Counted from the stretch's first letter, positions 27,892 to 37,658 are shown. The stretch: 64,000 nt of DNA from Halolamina pelagica (GCF_001307315.1 NZ_LGUC01000001.1:2294001-2358000), one strand, 5' to 3'. Numbers and translations: made by a program. The notes: generated by a model from the sequence alone, not told the origin.

Positions 27892-30762
27892 ATGCCCTCG
27901 CTATCTAACACTGTTCTCGACGACGCACGGGTCGCCGTGGTCGGCGACACCGACTGGACGGTCGCCGTCGCCGACGGACTCAGGCGTCGGACCGACGGGA
28001 GCGTCGACAGCGTCGACACGGCCGCGGCCGCGCTGGATCTCGTTCGAACCGACGCCGTCGACGCCGTGCTCACTGCCAACGAACTCGGCGACGCGACCGG
28101 GATCGACCTGGTGCACGAAATTCGCGAGACGACGACGCTCCCGGTCGTCCTCGGGAGCGCCGCGGGCAGTGAGGCGCTCGCCAGCGAGGCGATCGAGGCG
28201 GGCGTCACCGACTACATCGTCGTCGACGGCGCCCGCGAGGACGGCGTCGACGACACGCTCCGGCGGACGGCGGAGGCGCTTCGGGCGGCTCAGCGGAAGC
28301 AGACCCGGCGCGACCGTGCCCGGCAGTTCGACGCCACGTTCGACGACGCCCGGACCGCGACCTGGGTGCTCGACCCCGACGGAACTCTCACGCGAGTCAA
28401 TGAGGTCGCCCGGGATATGGTCGACGTGGACACCGACGCGCTCGTCGGCCGGCCGTTCTGGACGCTGCCGTGGTGGCCCGACGACGACACCGCCGCAGCC
28501 GACGTTCGACGCCTCGTCGAGACCGCCGGCAGCGGCGAGTTCGGCGGGGCCGTCGTCACCCGCGACGGCGTCACGGGCGACCGCGTGTTCGAGCTCTCGG
28601 TCCGGCCCGTGAAGGACGAACGGGGCCGGCTGGTCTCGATCGTCGTCGACGGGATGGACATCGGCGACCGGGTCGATCTGGAACGCGAGCTCCGGCAGTC
28701 CGAAGAGCTCCACCGCGTCACGCTCAACAACATGACCGACACCGTCCTGATGACCGACGAGGACGGCGAGTACACGTACGTCTGTCCGAACGTCCACTTC
28801 ATCTTCGGCTACACCGCCGACGAGATCCGCGAACTGGGCACGATCGACGAACTGCTCGGCGACGACCTGTTCGACCGCGAGGCGCTGGCGGAGTCGGGCG
28901 TGCTGAAGAACATCGAGGTCACCGCGACCGACAAGGCCGGCCGCGAGCACACGCTGCTCGTCAACGTCCGCGAAGTGTCGATTCAGGACGGGACGCTGCT
29001 GTACAGCTGTCGCGACATCACCAAGCGCAAGCAGCGCGAACAGGCGCTGGCCACGCTGCAGGAGACCGCCCGCGACTTCCTCTACGCCGAGACCCACCAG
29101 GAGATCGCCCAGCACGTCGTCGACGACACTGGCTCCGTGCTCGATCTCGACGCCGGAGCGGTCTACCTGTTCGACGCCGACGACAACCACCTCCAGCCCG
29201 CCGCCCAGTCGCCGGGGATGCGGGCGGCCAACGGCCCCCTCCCGACCGTCCACGCCGACGGCCGCGACCTGACGAGCCACAGCTTCGTCGAGGACGAAGC
29301 GCTGTTTTTCGACGACGTGCACGCCGACGATCGGCTGCAGAACCCCGCGACGGATATCCGGAGCGCGGCGTACATCCCGCTGGGCAACCACGGCGTGTTC
29401 ATCGCGGGCTCGACCGCCGTCGGCGTCTTCGACGACGTGACCCGCGAGCTGGCAGATCTGCTCGCCGCGACCGCCGAGGCGGCCCTCGACCGCGTCAGTC
29501 GGGAGTCCCAGCTCCGCGAGCAGGATCGCGAGCTCCAACGCCGGAACGAGCAGCTCAGCACGCTCAACCGCATCAACGAGACGATCCGCGAGATCGACGG
29601 GGCGCTCGTTCGCTCCGAGACCAGGGAGGAGATCGACCACACCGTCTGTGAGCGGCTCACCGCCGACAACCGCTTCCGGTTCGCGTGGATCGGCACCGTC
29701 GACGCCGCGACCGACACCGTCAACCCACAGACGTGGGCTGGCGCCGAGGAGGGGTACATCGACAGCCAGTCGTTCCCGGTCGCCGCCGACGGCGTCGAGC
29801 CGGCGGGACGGGCGGCCGCCACCGGCGAGGTGACGCTGGTGTCGAACGTCGCCGCCGACCTCCGAGCGGCACCGTGGCGGAAAGACGCCATCTCCCGGGA
29901 CTTCCTCTCGGTGTTGAGCATCCCGCTGGTGTACAACGATCTCACCTACGGCGTCCTCACGGTGTACGCCGAGACGCCGGACGCGTTCGACGACCCGGTA
30001 CGGACCGTGCTGGGCGAGCTCGGCGAGACGATCGCGTCGGCGATCAGCGCCAGCGAGCGCAAGCGTGCGTTGCTCACCACGTCGATGACCCGCGTCGACT
30101 ACGCGGTGTCAGACCGCTCGTTCGTTCTCACGCAGTTGGCCGACGCGGCGGACTGCACGCTCAGCTACGAGGGCGGGGTCCAGCAGACCGCAACCGGGAA
30201 CTACGTGTTCGTCACCGTCGAGGACGCCCCCGTCGACAGCGTCGTCGACGCCGCGAGGGCGCTGGTGCTAGTCGACGACGTCCAGGAGATCCGCGGCGGG
30301 GAGACCGGCGGCGTCGTCCGGCTCCAGCTCTCGAAGCCGTTTCTCGCGACCGAGCTGGCCGACCACGGCGCCATCCTCCAGACCGCGTCGGCGACGGAGT
30401 CGGGGACGGCGCTCACCATCGACGTGCCGGGGAGCGTCGACACCAGACACGTCACGCAGTTCCTGCGCGAGCGCTTCGGCGCGGTGGAGCTCACTGCGAA
30501 ACAGACCAGAGAGCAGGCCTCCGAACACGGCTTCTACGCCTCGGTGCTCGAGCGCCTGACTGACCGCCAGCTGGAGGTGTTAGAGACGGCGTACTACAGC
30601 GGCTTCTTCGAGACGCCGCGGGGCGTCACCGGGGAGGAGGTGGCCGACTCGCTGGATATCTCGCCGCAGGCGTTCTATCAGCACGTCCGGACGGTCCAGC
30701 GGAAGCTGTTCGCCGCCCTGGTCGACGACCACGCCCCGGTCGCGACCGCACACGCCGATTGA
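27892..30762 (+). CDS. multi-domain sensor-regulator: receiver-like, PAS, PAS, GAF, GAF, HTH_10
   Basis: A 956-residue haloarchaeal regulator of the bat family. Order: receiver-like domain (about 12-130); two PAS domains (about 145-380), the second ending in the PAC-like SCRDITKRKQREQAL; two GAF domains (about 385-545 and 580-720) joined by a coiled linker EQDRELQRRNEQLSTLNRIN; a bat-type effector region (about 725-880); and C-terminal HTH_10 with RLTDRQLEVLETAYYSGFFE. In the receiver the usual phospho-accepting Asp is replaced (VLTANELGDATG, Ala62), so it is probably not phosphorylated. It likely senses redox, light or small ligands and controls transcription directly. ATG 27892 is preferred over the GTG 33 bases upstream. 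Confidence 0.9.
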   Translation: MPSLSNTVLDDARVAVVGDTDWTVAVADGLRRRTDGSVDSVDTAAAALDLVRTDAVDAVLTANELGDATGIDLVHEIRETTTLPVVLGSAAGSEALASEAIEAGVTDYIVVDGAREDGVDDTLRRTAEALRAAQRKQTRRDRARQFDATFDDARTATWVLDPDGTLTRVNEVARDMVDVDTDALVGRPFWTLPWWPDDDTAAADVRRLVETAGSGEFGGAVVTRDGVTGDRVFELSVRPVKDERGRLVSIVVDGMDIGDRVDLERELRQSEELHRVTLNNMTDTVLMTDEDGEYTYVCPNVHFIFGYTADEIRELGTIDELLGDDLFDREALAESGVLKNIEVTATDKAGREHTLLVNVREVSIQDGTLLYSCRDITKRKQREQALATLQETARDFLYAETHQEIAQHVVDDTGSVLDLDAGAVYLFDADDNHLQPAAQSPGMRAANGPLPTVHADGRDLTSHSFVEDEALFFDDVHADDRLQNPATDIRSAAYIPLGNHGVFIAGSTAVGVFDDVTRELADLLAATAEAALDRVSRESQLREQDRELQRRNEQLSTLNRINETIREIDGALVRSETREEIDHTVCERLTADNRFRFAWIGTVDAATDTVNPQTWAGAEEGYIDSQSFPVAADGVEPAGRAAATGEVTLVSNVAADLRAAPWRKDAISRDFLSVLSIPLVYNDLTYGVLTVYAETPDAFDDPVRTVLGELGETIASAISASERKRALLTTSMTRVDYAVSDRSFVLTQLADAADCTLSYEGGVQQTATGNYVFVTVEDAPVDSVVDAARALVLVDDVQEIRGGETGGVVRLQLSKPFLATELADHGAILQTASATESGTALTIDVPGSVDTRHVTQFLRERFGAVELTAKQTREQASEHGFYASVLERLTDRQLEVLETAYYSGFFETPRGVTGEEVADSLDISPQAFYQHVRTVQRKLFAALVDDHAPVATAHAD

Positions 30763-30931
30763 CGCCGGTAGCGGCGGTTTCGCGTTCGTTCTGTCCGATC
30801 GTGTGATCGCGGGGCACTGTTGAATGCTCAACCCGCTCGTCTCGACGCGGTTCGGTAGTCAACGACGAAATACTCCCCCGTCACTCCAGTAGTCGATGCC
30901 GAGTACCCGCCAGGGCGTGGGGCTCGTCACC

Positions 30932-31075
30932 ATGAGAGACGTTGACCAGAATCCGGAGGAAGAGACCCCCTATGAGTGCTTCCAGTGCGGCAGCGTTATC
31001 GTTGCGGAAAACAATCCGGGCAAATGTCCGGACTGTGCCGGTGCGATGCGTAACCGACGGACACCGATCGAGTAA
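30932..31075 (+). CDS. rubrerythrin-like zinc-ribbon mini-protein
   Basis: A 47-residue protein with two CxxC knuckles 16 residues apart, YECFQCGSV and KCPDCAGAM, a rubredoxin/rubrerythrin-like metal site, with an acidic N-terminus ([11 protein letters not shown]) and basic end (RNRRTPIE). An in-frame ATG at 30896 would add 12 residues. It ends 2 bp before the glutamate dehydrogenase start, so the two are almost certainly co-transcribed. Tiny proteins of this type are widespread in haloarchaea; whether this one binds zinc or iron and what it does are unknown. An inverted pair GTTGA...TCAAC (30819-30832) precedes it. Confidence 0.8.
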   Translation: MRDVDQNPEEETPYECFQCGSVIVAENNPGKCPDCAGAMRNRRTPIE

Positions 31076-31077
31076 TC

Positions 31078-32373
31078 ATGGCATCTACATCCACTACAGA
31101 GACCGAGGAGCCCACTGAGGAGCCGACAGAGCACGAATCCGCGCTTCAGACCGCGCGGCGCCAGCTTCAGCACGCGGCCGACCACCTCGACATCGACCCG
31201 AACATCGTCGAACGGCTCAAACACCCCAAAAGCGTTCACGAAGTCACGGTCCCCATCGAGCGCGACGACGGGAGCGTCGACGTGTTCACGGGGTACCGCG
31301 CCCAGCACGACAGCGTCCGTGGCCCCCACAAGGGCGGCCTGCGCTACCACCCCGAGGTCACGCGCGACGAGTGTGTCGGCCTCGGCATGTGGATGACCTG
31401 GAAGTGCGCGGTGATGGACCTCCCCTTCGGCGGCGCGAAGGGTGGGATCTCCGTCAACCCCAAGGAGCTGAGCGACCGCGAGAAGGAGCAGCTGACCCGT
31501 CGGTTCACCGAGGAGCTCCGTGACGTGATCGGGCCGACGATCGACATCCCCGCGCCCGACATGGGCACGGACCCGCAGACGATGGCGTGGCTGATGGACG
31601 CCTACTCGATGCAGGAGGGCGAGACGATCCCCGGCGTCGTCACCGGCAAGCCCCCGGTCATCGGCGGCAGCAAGGGCCGGGACAGCGCGCCCGGCCGCAG
31701 CGTCGCCATCATCGCCCGCGAGGCGATCGACTACTACGAGAAGGATATCCAGGAGACCTCCGTCGCGATCCAGGGGTACGGCAGCGTCGGCGCCAACGCG
31801 GCCCGCCTGCTCGACGAGTGGGGCGCCAACGTCGTCGCGCTCAGCGACGTGAACGGCGGCATCTACGACACGAACGGGCTCGACACCCACTCGATCCCGA
31901 CCCATCACGAGGAGCCGGAAGCCGTGATGACCCACGAAGCCCCCGAGACGGTCTCGAACGAGGAGTTGCTCGAACTCGACGTGGACGTGCTCATCCCGGC
32001 CGCCATCGGCAACGTGCTGACCGCCGACAACGCCGACGCCGTCGACGCCGACATCATCGTCGAAGGGGCCAACGGCCCCACGACGACGGCGGCCAGCGAG
32101 ATGTTCGCCGAGCGCGACATCCCGGTGATCCCGGACATCCTCGCCAACGCCGGCGGCGTCACCGTGAGCTACTTCGAGTGGCTCCAGGACATCAACCGCC
32201 GCGCGTGGTCGCTCGAACGCGTCAACGACGAGCTCGAGACCGAGATGCTCGCGGCGTGGACCGACGTGCGCGAGGAGTTCGAGAGCCGCGACGTGACCTG
32301 GCGCGACGCCGCCTACATCGTCGCGCTCTCCCGCGTCGCCGAGGCCCACGACGCCCGCGGGCTGTGGCCCTGA
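31078..32373 (+). CDS. gdhB: glutamate dehydrogenase (Glu/Leu/Phe/Val family)
   Basis: NAD(P)-dependent glutamate dehydrogenase, 431 residues, converting glutamate and 2-oxoglutarate plus ammonia. Substrate-binding and catalytic segments are [29 protein letters not shown] with the catalytic lysine, and PAPDMGTD. The nucleotide domain has [19 protein letters not shown], and the C-terminal half has [14 protein letters not shown]. The N-terminal roughly 25 residues are acidic and Thr-rich, a common haloarchaeal addition. Haloarchaea carry several paralogues; the gdhB assignment is by similarity. Co-transcribed with the zinc mini-protein. Confidence 0.93.
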   Translation: MASTSTTETEEPTEEPTEHESALQTARRQLQHAADHLDIDPNIVERLKHPKSVHEVTVPIERDDGSVDVFTGYRAQHDSVRGPHKGGLRYHPEVTRDECVGLGMWMTWKCAVMDLPFGGAKGGISVNPKELSDREKEQLTRRFTEELRDVIGPTIDIPAPDMGTDPQTMAWLMDAYSMQEGETIPGVVTGKPPVIGGSKGRDSAPGRSVAIIAREAIDYYEKDIQETSVAIQGYGSVGANAARLLDEWGANVVALSDVNGGIYDTNGLDTHSIPTHHEEPEAVMTHEAPETVSNEELLELDVDVLIPAAIGNVLTADNADAVDADIIVEGANGPTTTAASEMFAERDIPVIPDILANAGGVTVSYFEWLQDINRRAWSLERVNDELETEMLAAWTDVREEFESRDVTWRDAAYIVALSRVAEAHDARGLWP

Positions 32374-32427
32374 TCGCGGCACCGGAACCGATCCGCATCC
32401 CCTGCTGACGCGTCGGCCGGACTCCCC

Positions 32428-33885
32428 TCAGCCCTTGATGTTGCAGACGGGGAACGTCCGCGCCACTTTGTCGCCGATACCGAGATCGCCGCTGACCCGG
32501 ACGACCTCGTCGATATCCTTGTACACGCCGGGCGCTTCCTCGGCGATCGTCGCCCCGGAGTTCGCCTTCACGTAGATGTGCTCCTGCTCGGCGAGGTCGT
32601 CCTGCACGTCGCCGCCCCAGAACTCCTGTTTGGCCTGCGTGCGGGACATCAGCCGGCCCGCGCCGTGGGCGGTGGAGCCGAACGTCTCCGACAGCGAGCG
32701 GTCGCCGCCTTTCAGTACGTAGCTCCCGGCGCCCATCGATCCCGGGATGATCACCGGCTGTCCAACGTCGCGGTAGGCCGCGGGCACCTCCGCGCGGCCG
32801 GCGGGGAACGCGCGGGTGGCGCCTTTCCGGTGGACGAACAGCTCCCGCTGCTCGCCGTCGACCTCGTGGGTCTCCCGTTTGGCGATGTTGTGGGCCACGT
32901 CGTAGAGTAGCTCCACGTCGTCGGTGTCGACGGCGTCGAACACGTCGGCGAGCGTCTCCCGGGTCCGGTGGGTGATCAGCTGGCGGTTCACCCACGCGAA
33001 GTTGACCGCGGCGCACATCGCGCCGTAGTACTCTTCGGCCAGCGCCGAGCCGGCGGGGGCGGCCGCGAGATCCTTGTCGGGGAGTCGATCGAGCAGCTCG
33101 CCGTGTTCCTGCTCGATCTTCCGGACGTAGTTCGAGCAGATCTGGTGGCCCAGCCCGCGGCTCCCGCAGTGGATGAGGACGACGATCTCGCCCTCGCGGA
33201 GCCCGTAGGCGTCGGCGACGCCGTCGTCGAACGTGTCGGTCACGCGTTGGACTTCGAGGAAGTGGTTCCCGGAGCCGAGACTCCCCATCTGGTTCATCCC
33301 GCGGTCTTTGGCCTTCTTCGGGACGTACTCCGGCTTCGCGTCCGGTCGCCGGCCCTCGTCCTCGCAGTGTTTCAGGTCGTACTCGGTCGCGTACCCCTCC
33401 TCGAGGGCCCACTCGACGCCCCGTTCCAGCGCGCCGTCGACGGCATCGCGGCTCCCCTCGACGACGCCGCCGCCGCCGAGGCCGGAGGGGACGGCGTCGA
33501 ACAGCGCGTCGACCAGTTCCTCCTCGCGGCCGCGTACGTCGTCGTAGGTGAGCGGCGTCCGGAGCATTCGGACGCCGCAGTTGATGTCGAACCCCACGGC
33601 GCCCGGCGAGATGCAGCCGTCCTCGGCGTCGATAGCGCCGACGCCGCCGACGGGGAAGCCGTACCCCTGGTGGGCGTCCGGCATCGCGAGCGCGTACTTC
33701 TGCATCCCGGGGAGGTGGGCGGCGTTTTTCAGCTGTTGGAGGCTGTCGTCGTCGCCGATCTCCTCGAGCAGCGCCTCGCTCGCGAGCACGCGGGCCGGCA
33801 CCTCCATCTCACCCTCCGGGGCGATCTCCCAGACGTGCTCCCGGACGCGTTCGAGCGTGATGTCGTCGAACTCCCTCGTAGTCAT
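32428..33885 (-). CDS. rtcB: RNA-splicing ligase RtcB
   Basis: GTP- and Mn-dependent RNA ligase joining 2',3'-cyclic phosphate and 5'-OH ends after tRNA intron removal. The 485-residue protein has the metal ligands in GFDINCGVRM, GSGNHFLE and HCGSRGLGHQ, and the guanylylated histidine in STAHGAGRLMSR; it ends VARTFPVCNIKG. All key residues are present. No intein interrupts it, unlike some archaeal RtcB genes. Its activator archease is encoded 1.7 kb away on the same strand. Confidence 0.96.
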   Translation of the reverse strand: MTTREFDDITLERVREHVWEIAPEGEMEVPARVLASEALLEEIGDDDSLQQLKNAAHLPGMQKYALAMPDAHQGYGFPVGGVGAIDAEDGCISPGAVGFDINCGVRMLRTPLTYDDVRGREEELVDALFDAVPSGLGGGGVVEGSRDAVDGALERGVEWALEEGYATEYDLKHCEDEGRRPDAKPEYVPKKAKDRGMNQMGSLGSGNHFLEVQRVTDTFDDGVADAYGLREGEIVVLIHCGSRGLGHQICSNYVRKIEQEHGELLDRLPDKDLAAAPAGSALAEEYYGAMCAAVNFAWVNRQLITHRTRETLADVFDAVDTDDVELLYDVAHNIAKRETHEVDGEQRELFVHRKGATRAFPAGRAEVPAAYRDVGQPVIIPGSMGAGSYVLKGGDRSLSETFGSTAHGAGRLMSRTQAKQEFWGGDVQDDLAEQEHIYVKANSGATIAEEAPGVYKDIDEVVRVSGDLGIGDKVARTFPVCNIKG

Positions 33886-33924
33886 ACCCGAGCGTGGGGG
33901 CCGGAGCGGAAAGACCGTTCCGTG

Positions 33925-35042
33925 TCAGTCGGCCATCGGCGTCGACTCGGCGCCGGTTCGCTCAGTCGCTCCCGTACTGCCGAACTGCCCGGCCAGCCAG
34001 CGGTCGACGGAGTACGCGCCGCCGCCGGTGATCACCAGCACCGACACCAGGCCGAACAGCGAGACGTGCGCCATCACCGGGTCGTCCGGCAGCCCGAACA
34101 GCGTCGTGGTGAACATCGCGATCGCGACGCCGCAGCCGGCACGGGTGAACAGCCCCAGCGCGAGTGCGATCCCGAGCGCCATCTCCGTGAGCCCGGCGCC
34201 GACGACCCAGAGTTCGGGCGAGACGGGGACGACCGCGGTCAGGTCGTACTTCGCGACGACGCCGAGCGCCTGTCCGGGCATGAACAGCTTCTGGACGAGA
34301 CCGAGGTAGACGAACGACGCCCCCAGCCCGACCCGGACGATCACCGGGACGAGATCGGCCCGGGTCGCCAGGCGCTCGCCGAGCGGTGCCAGCGACTCCC
34401 GCACGGGGTCGAACCGCTGGTAGGCGGTTCCCTCGGCGGCCGAGAGCCGTGCGAACACGTCGTCCGCGCTGGGACGGCCGCCCCGAGGACGAGGATCGCG
34501 AGAAACCCGGGGACGTACTCGAGTGCCAGCAACAGCGCGGGGCTGAACGCCAGTCCCACGACGTAGCCGACGAGGCCCGCAAGCGCCGCGAGCCGGGTGG
34601 CGAAGCCGAACACGAGCAGGAAGCCGACACCGATGCCGTACAGCCGGATCAGCGGCCCCGGCAGGCCGAGCAGGTCGGCGGTCGCGGCCGGTGAGAACAG
34701 ATAGCCGGTGAAGCCCGCACCGACCATGGGGAGCCCGATCGCGAGTCGGGCGAGCCACGGCACCAGGTCGTCGTAGCTCTCGAGCATCGTTCGGAGCACC
34801 GCGAGGTCTGCGCGGAGCGGCCGGTAGCTGAGCCAGCCGGCGCCCGCGGCGGCGGCGCCGATGCCGCCGCCGCCGAGCAGCGCGAGCGCGAGAGGGTCCG
34901 ACGCGACCGCGCCGAGCAGTTCGGCGGCCCGTCCAGCCCCTTCACTGGGGGTCACGTATCGAACGTGTGCCAGCACCCGGCCCGGAACCACGGCGAGCAG
35001 CGTGCCCACTACGAGCGCCGCGGATGTGGTGTGTCGCGTCAT
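33925..35042 (-). CDS. DoxX-like membrane protein with N-terminal signal segment (frame broken near 34480)
   Basis: About 372 residues after correction. It begins MTRHTTSAALVVGTLLAVVP and VLAHVRYVTPSEGAG, then has two blocks of four helices resembling DoxX/quinol-oxidase-like proteins: ARLAIGLPMVGAGFTGYLFS and VIVRVGLGASFVYLGLVQKL. The frame breaks near 34480: one extra C in the minus-strand CCC run restores VLGAAVPSADDVFARLS. A duplicated DoxX layout with a signal-like start suggests an exported-facing redox or metal-related membrane protein; no haem or quinone site can be assigned. The start codon lies inside a 9-bp inverted repeat. Confidence 0.8.
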
Positions 35043-35051
35043 ACCACATCC
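35022..35051 (-). promoter_or_regulatory. 9-bp inverted repeat enclosing the DoxX start codon
   Basis: GGATGTGGT and ACCACATCC (35022-35030 and 35043-35051) flank a 12-base loop that contains the ATG directly after the upstream arm. In the mRNA this gives a hairpin with the start codon in the loop. It could limit translation or be a protein-binding operator. Confidence 0.45.
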
Positions 35052-35117
35052 CTGTTTCCGGAACGGGAAAGCTCGTTCCCCCGTACCACTTTGTCGCCGG
35101 CAGACACAGCCCCAACC

Positions 35118-35318
35118 ATGCCGACCCGACGGTGTCCGGACTGTGGCGTGACGATGGAGGAGGCGACGACGCGAACCTCCGACGGGTTCGAACTCCACCT
35201 GGTGACGGACGAACCCAAAGATGGGCTCTTGGGGACGCTCGGTGCCAAAGAGAAGCTGAAACCGACGACGTACGTCTGCCCGGAGTGCGGGCTCGTCCGG
35301 CAGTACGTGGACACGTAG
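35118..35318 (+). CDS. zinc-ribbon protein
   Basis: A 66-residue protein with two zinc knuckles, RRCPDCGVTME near the start and YVCPECGLVRQYVD at the end, separated by about 40 residues containing a Leu/Gly-rich loop (DGLLGTLGAKEKLK). This matches the small nucleic-acid-binding or partner zinc ribbons common in archaea (COG3478-like). Divergent from the DoxX-like gene. It ends about 25 bp before the 74-bp tandem repeats. Confidence 0.8.
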   Translation: MPTRRCPDCGVTMEEATTRTSDGFELHLVTDEPKDGLLGTLGAKEKLKPTTYVCPECGLVRQYVDT

Positions 35319-35342
35319 CGTCGACGCCGGCGAAGGGTTGCC

Positions 35343-35564
35343 ACGATCACGGCAACAGGCTCCGTCGCCGCGGCACAGCGGCCGCGGCGGGTCGCGAGCC
35401 CTCACTGGTTATACACACGATCACGGCAACAGGCTCCGTCGCCGCGGCACAGCGGCCGCGGCGGGTCGCGAGCCCTCACTGGTTATACACACGATCACGG
35501 CAACAGGCTCCGACGCCGCGGCACAGTGGCCGCGGCGGGTCGCGAGCCGTGATCGGCTAGACGT
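35343..35564. repeat. three tandem 74-bp hairpin repeats
   Basis: Units begin at 35343, 35417 and 35491. The first two are identical over 74 bp; the third has two substitutions (T to A and C to T) and then diverges in its last 15 bp, where it overlaps the archease stop. Each unit has a conserved start (ACGATCACGGCAACAGGCTC), a hairpin CGCCGCGGC-ACAGCG-GCCGCGGCG and the conserved GGGTCGCGAGCC. Related copies are at 37659-37766 and 39112-39310. The array lies between two convergent genes. Confidence 0.9.
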
Positions 35565-35985
35565 CGAACACGACGTACGCCTCCCACCCCCCGTCGACGC
35601 GCTCGAGGCTCATCTCCGAGTAGGTCACTGCCTTCACGTCGCGGGCGACGACCGCCGAGAGCGGCACCGCGCGGTAGCTTCCGTCGACGGTCCACTCGCC
35701 GTTCTCCTCGACACTGGCCGCGTTGTCGACTGGAAGCACCGCTCGCACGTCGCGTTCGTAGATCAGCTCGTCCAGGTAGTCGTACAGCACCGCTTCGGGG
35801 CTCTCCGCGACGACCCGAATTTCGGTGCGCTCGCCGCCGTCGGGCGCGTCGGCCGCCGGCCAGTCGTCACACATCGCCGCCGTGAGCCCGTCGGCGACGG
35901 CTGCGAACGTCGCGCCGAGGTCGGCGCCGGTCGCCTCGACGGCGACGTCGGCGGTGTGCTCTTTGAGCGTGAACTCGGCCATCAT
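35557..35985 (-). CDS. archease
   Basis: A 142-residue archease, the partner that speeds RtcB guanylylation and turnover. It has the family start FTLKEHTADVAVEATGADLG with the metal-binding acidic and histidine residues, the middle LYDYLDELIYERDV, and the end ALSGAVxAxDV-like stretch VVARDVKAVTYSEMSLE. The ATG lies in ATGATG overlapping the DUF502 stop, so it is translated with that gene. RtcB is encoded nearby on the same strand. Confidence 0.93.
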   Translation of the reverse strand: MMAEFTLKEHTADVAVEATGADLGATFAAVADGLTAAMCDDWPAADAPDGGERTEIRVVAESPEAVLYDYLDELIYERDVRAVLPVDNAASVEENGEWTVDGSYRAVPLSAVVARDVKAVTYSEMSLERVDGGWEAYVVFDV

Positions 35986-37180
35986 GGCTCCTCGTTGGCG
36001 TCTGCCGCCGGCTGGTCGTCGCTCGATTCCGGATCGCCGTCCTCGGGGTCGGCCGTCCCGTCGCCGTCCGCCGGCTCCCGGCCGGCGGCGGCCGCCGGCG
36101 GCTGGTCGGTCGAGTCGCGCGCCTCGGCCGCTCGGTCGGCCGCCGCCGCAGGGCGCTGTTCGGTCTCCTCGGCCTCGGTGGGGTAGCGGCCTGCCTCCTC
36201 AGCGGGGGGGACGTTCGCCCGCTGGGCGTCCGTGGCGTGGGCGTGAGCCCGCGGCGTCGTCGCGTCGGCATCGCCGGCCGCCGGGCGCTCACGCCGAGCG
36301 ATGTCCTCGGGCGTCGTCGCCCGGCGAGGGTGGACCGACTCGTCGTAGGTTTCGGCGCGATCAGTGGCGACCGGCTCCGATCGGCGAACGCCCGGCGAGT
36401 CCCGCTCCGGGTTGAACTGCTGATCGGCGTACTCGGCGCCGGCGAGATCGCGCATCGCCGCCGCCGACAGCCCACCAGTGCCGGTTTGGGAGCCGCCTTC
36501 GACGGCGACGCCGCTGGTGACGATGGCGCGGATCCCCTCCTCGACGGTCATGTCTACGTCCATCACGCGGTCGGCGGGCATGTGCACCAGGTGCCCGCCC
36601 ATCACGGGGTTCGGTGCGAGCGGGAGAAACAGCGTGAGCATCTCGGGGTGGCCCGCCGGCTCGGCGAGGGTGTCCGGCGTCTCGGTGGTGACAAACCCCA
36701 GCGTGTACGCGCCCTCGTGAGGGAACTCGACGAGTTTTACCTCCCGGAAGCTCTGGGTGTCCGACTCCAGCATCACGTCACTCATCTGTCGGAACGACTC
36801 GTAGACGCCGCCGACGGCGGGGATCTGAGAGATGAAGTAGTCGAAGTAGTTCACCGCGCGTTCGCCCCACTTGGTGGTGTTAGTGAACACGCCGACCACC
36901 ATGATGACCACCAGCAGGACCGCCGGCGTGGCGAGCTGGATGACGACGAGTCCGACGGGAATGTCGCCGTACACCGGGATGTTCACCAGATCGCCGGCGT
37001 CGATGATCCCCGCGCGAGGATCGTGAGGTAGTTGTAGACGTACTGGAACGCGATCGCCAGCACGATGACCGTGACCAGCACCGGCACGACGACCGCCAGC
37101 CCCGTGACGAACGACTCACGGAGCGTCTCCCGAGTCGACTTCCGGACGCGCTGGTCCATCCGCAGCTCCGACTCGTCCAT
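35982..37180 (-). CDS. DUF502 membrane protein with long acidic tail (frame broken near 37018)
   Basis: About 399 residues after correction. Two membrane segments, SFVTGLAVVVPVLVTVIVLA and VVIQLATPAVLLVVIMVV, are followed by the DUF502 core with VYESFRQMSDVMLE and FVTTETPDTL. The frame breaks at about 37018; one extra G in the GGGG run gives RGIIDAGDLVNIPVYG. The last 150 residues are low-complexity, rich in Ala, Asp, Glu, Pro and Arg, probably disordered. DUF502 proteins have no settled function. The stop overlaps the archease start. Confidence 0.85.
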
Positions 37181-37286
37181 TCGTGCGCACCAACGCAGTG
37201 ACCCAGGCTAAACCCTTCGGCCACGACGGTCCGCCGCCGTCGGGACGCCCACCACGCTTTCCCTCGCGCGCGCCGATTGGGGAGGT

Positions 37287-37646
37287 ATGGCCATCCTAGA
37301 CGGACTGATCGTCGGCGTCGTCAGCCTGCTCGTCGGCGCGCTCGCGATCCACATCGGCGCCAAGCTCGTGCTACAGAAAGAGCCGGCGTTCGGGAACGCG
37401 GTGACCGCTGCGGCCGTCGGAGCGCTGGTGTACGCCCTGTTCGGCTTCATCAGCGCTATTCCGGCTATCGGGCCGGTGCTGCTACTGCTGCTGTGGATCG
37501 GCGTCGTGAACTGGCGCTACCCCGGTGGTTGGCTCCGCGCCGCGGGGATCGGCTTCGCCGCGTGGCTGGCGGCGATCGTGCTGCTGTGGATCCTCTCCGT
37601 CGCGAACCTCGTCGAGGTGTCCGCACTCGGTATCCCCGGCGTCTGA
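37287..37646 (+). CDS. four-helix membrane protein, unrecognised
   Basis: A 119-residue protein almost entirely hydrophobic: LIVGVVSLLVGALAIHIGAK, AVTAAAVGALVYALFGFI, PAIGPVLLLLLWIGVV and AAGIGFAAWLAAIVLLWIL, with short polar loops such as LQKEPAFGN and NWRYPGG. Start ATG 37287 gives the compact N-terminus MAILDGL. It is divergent from the DUF502 gene and convergent with the nitroreductase, separated from it by hairpin repeats. No family is recognised. Confidence 0.72.
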   Translation: MAILDGLIVGVVSLLVGALAIHIGAKLVLQKEPAFGNAVTAAAVGALVYALFGFISAIPAIGPVLLLLLWIGVVNWRYPGGWLRAAGIGFAAWLAAIVLLWILSVANLVEVSALGIPGV

Positions 37647-37658
37647 GATCGAAAAGGG

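Noticed and set aside
35343-35564. CRISPR array
   Set aside because: The units are tandem copies with no unique spacers, and no cas gene is nearby.
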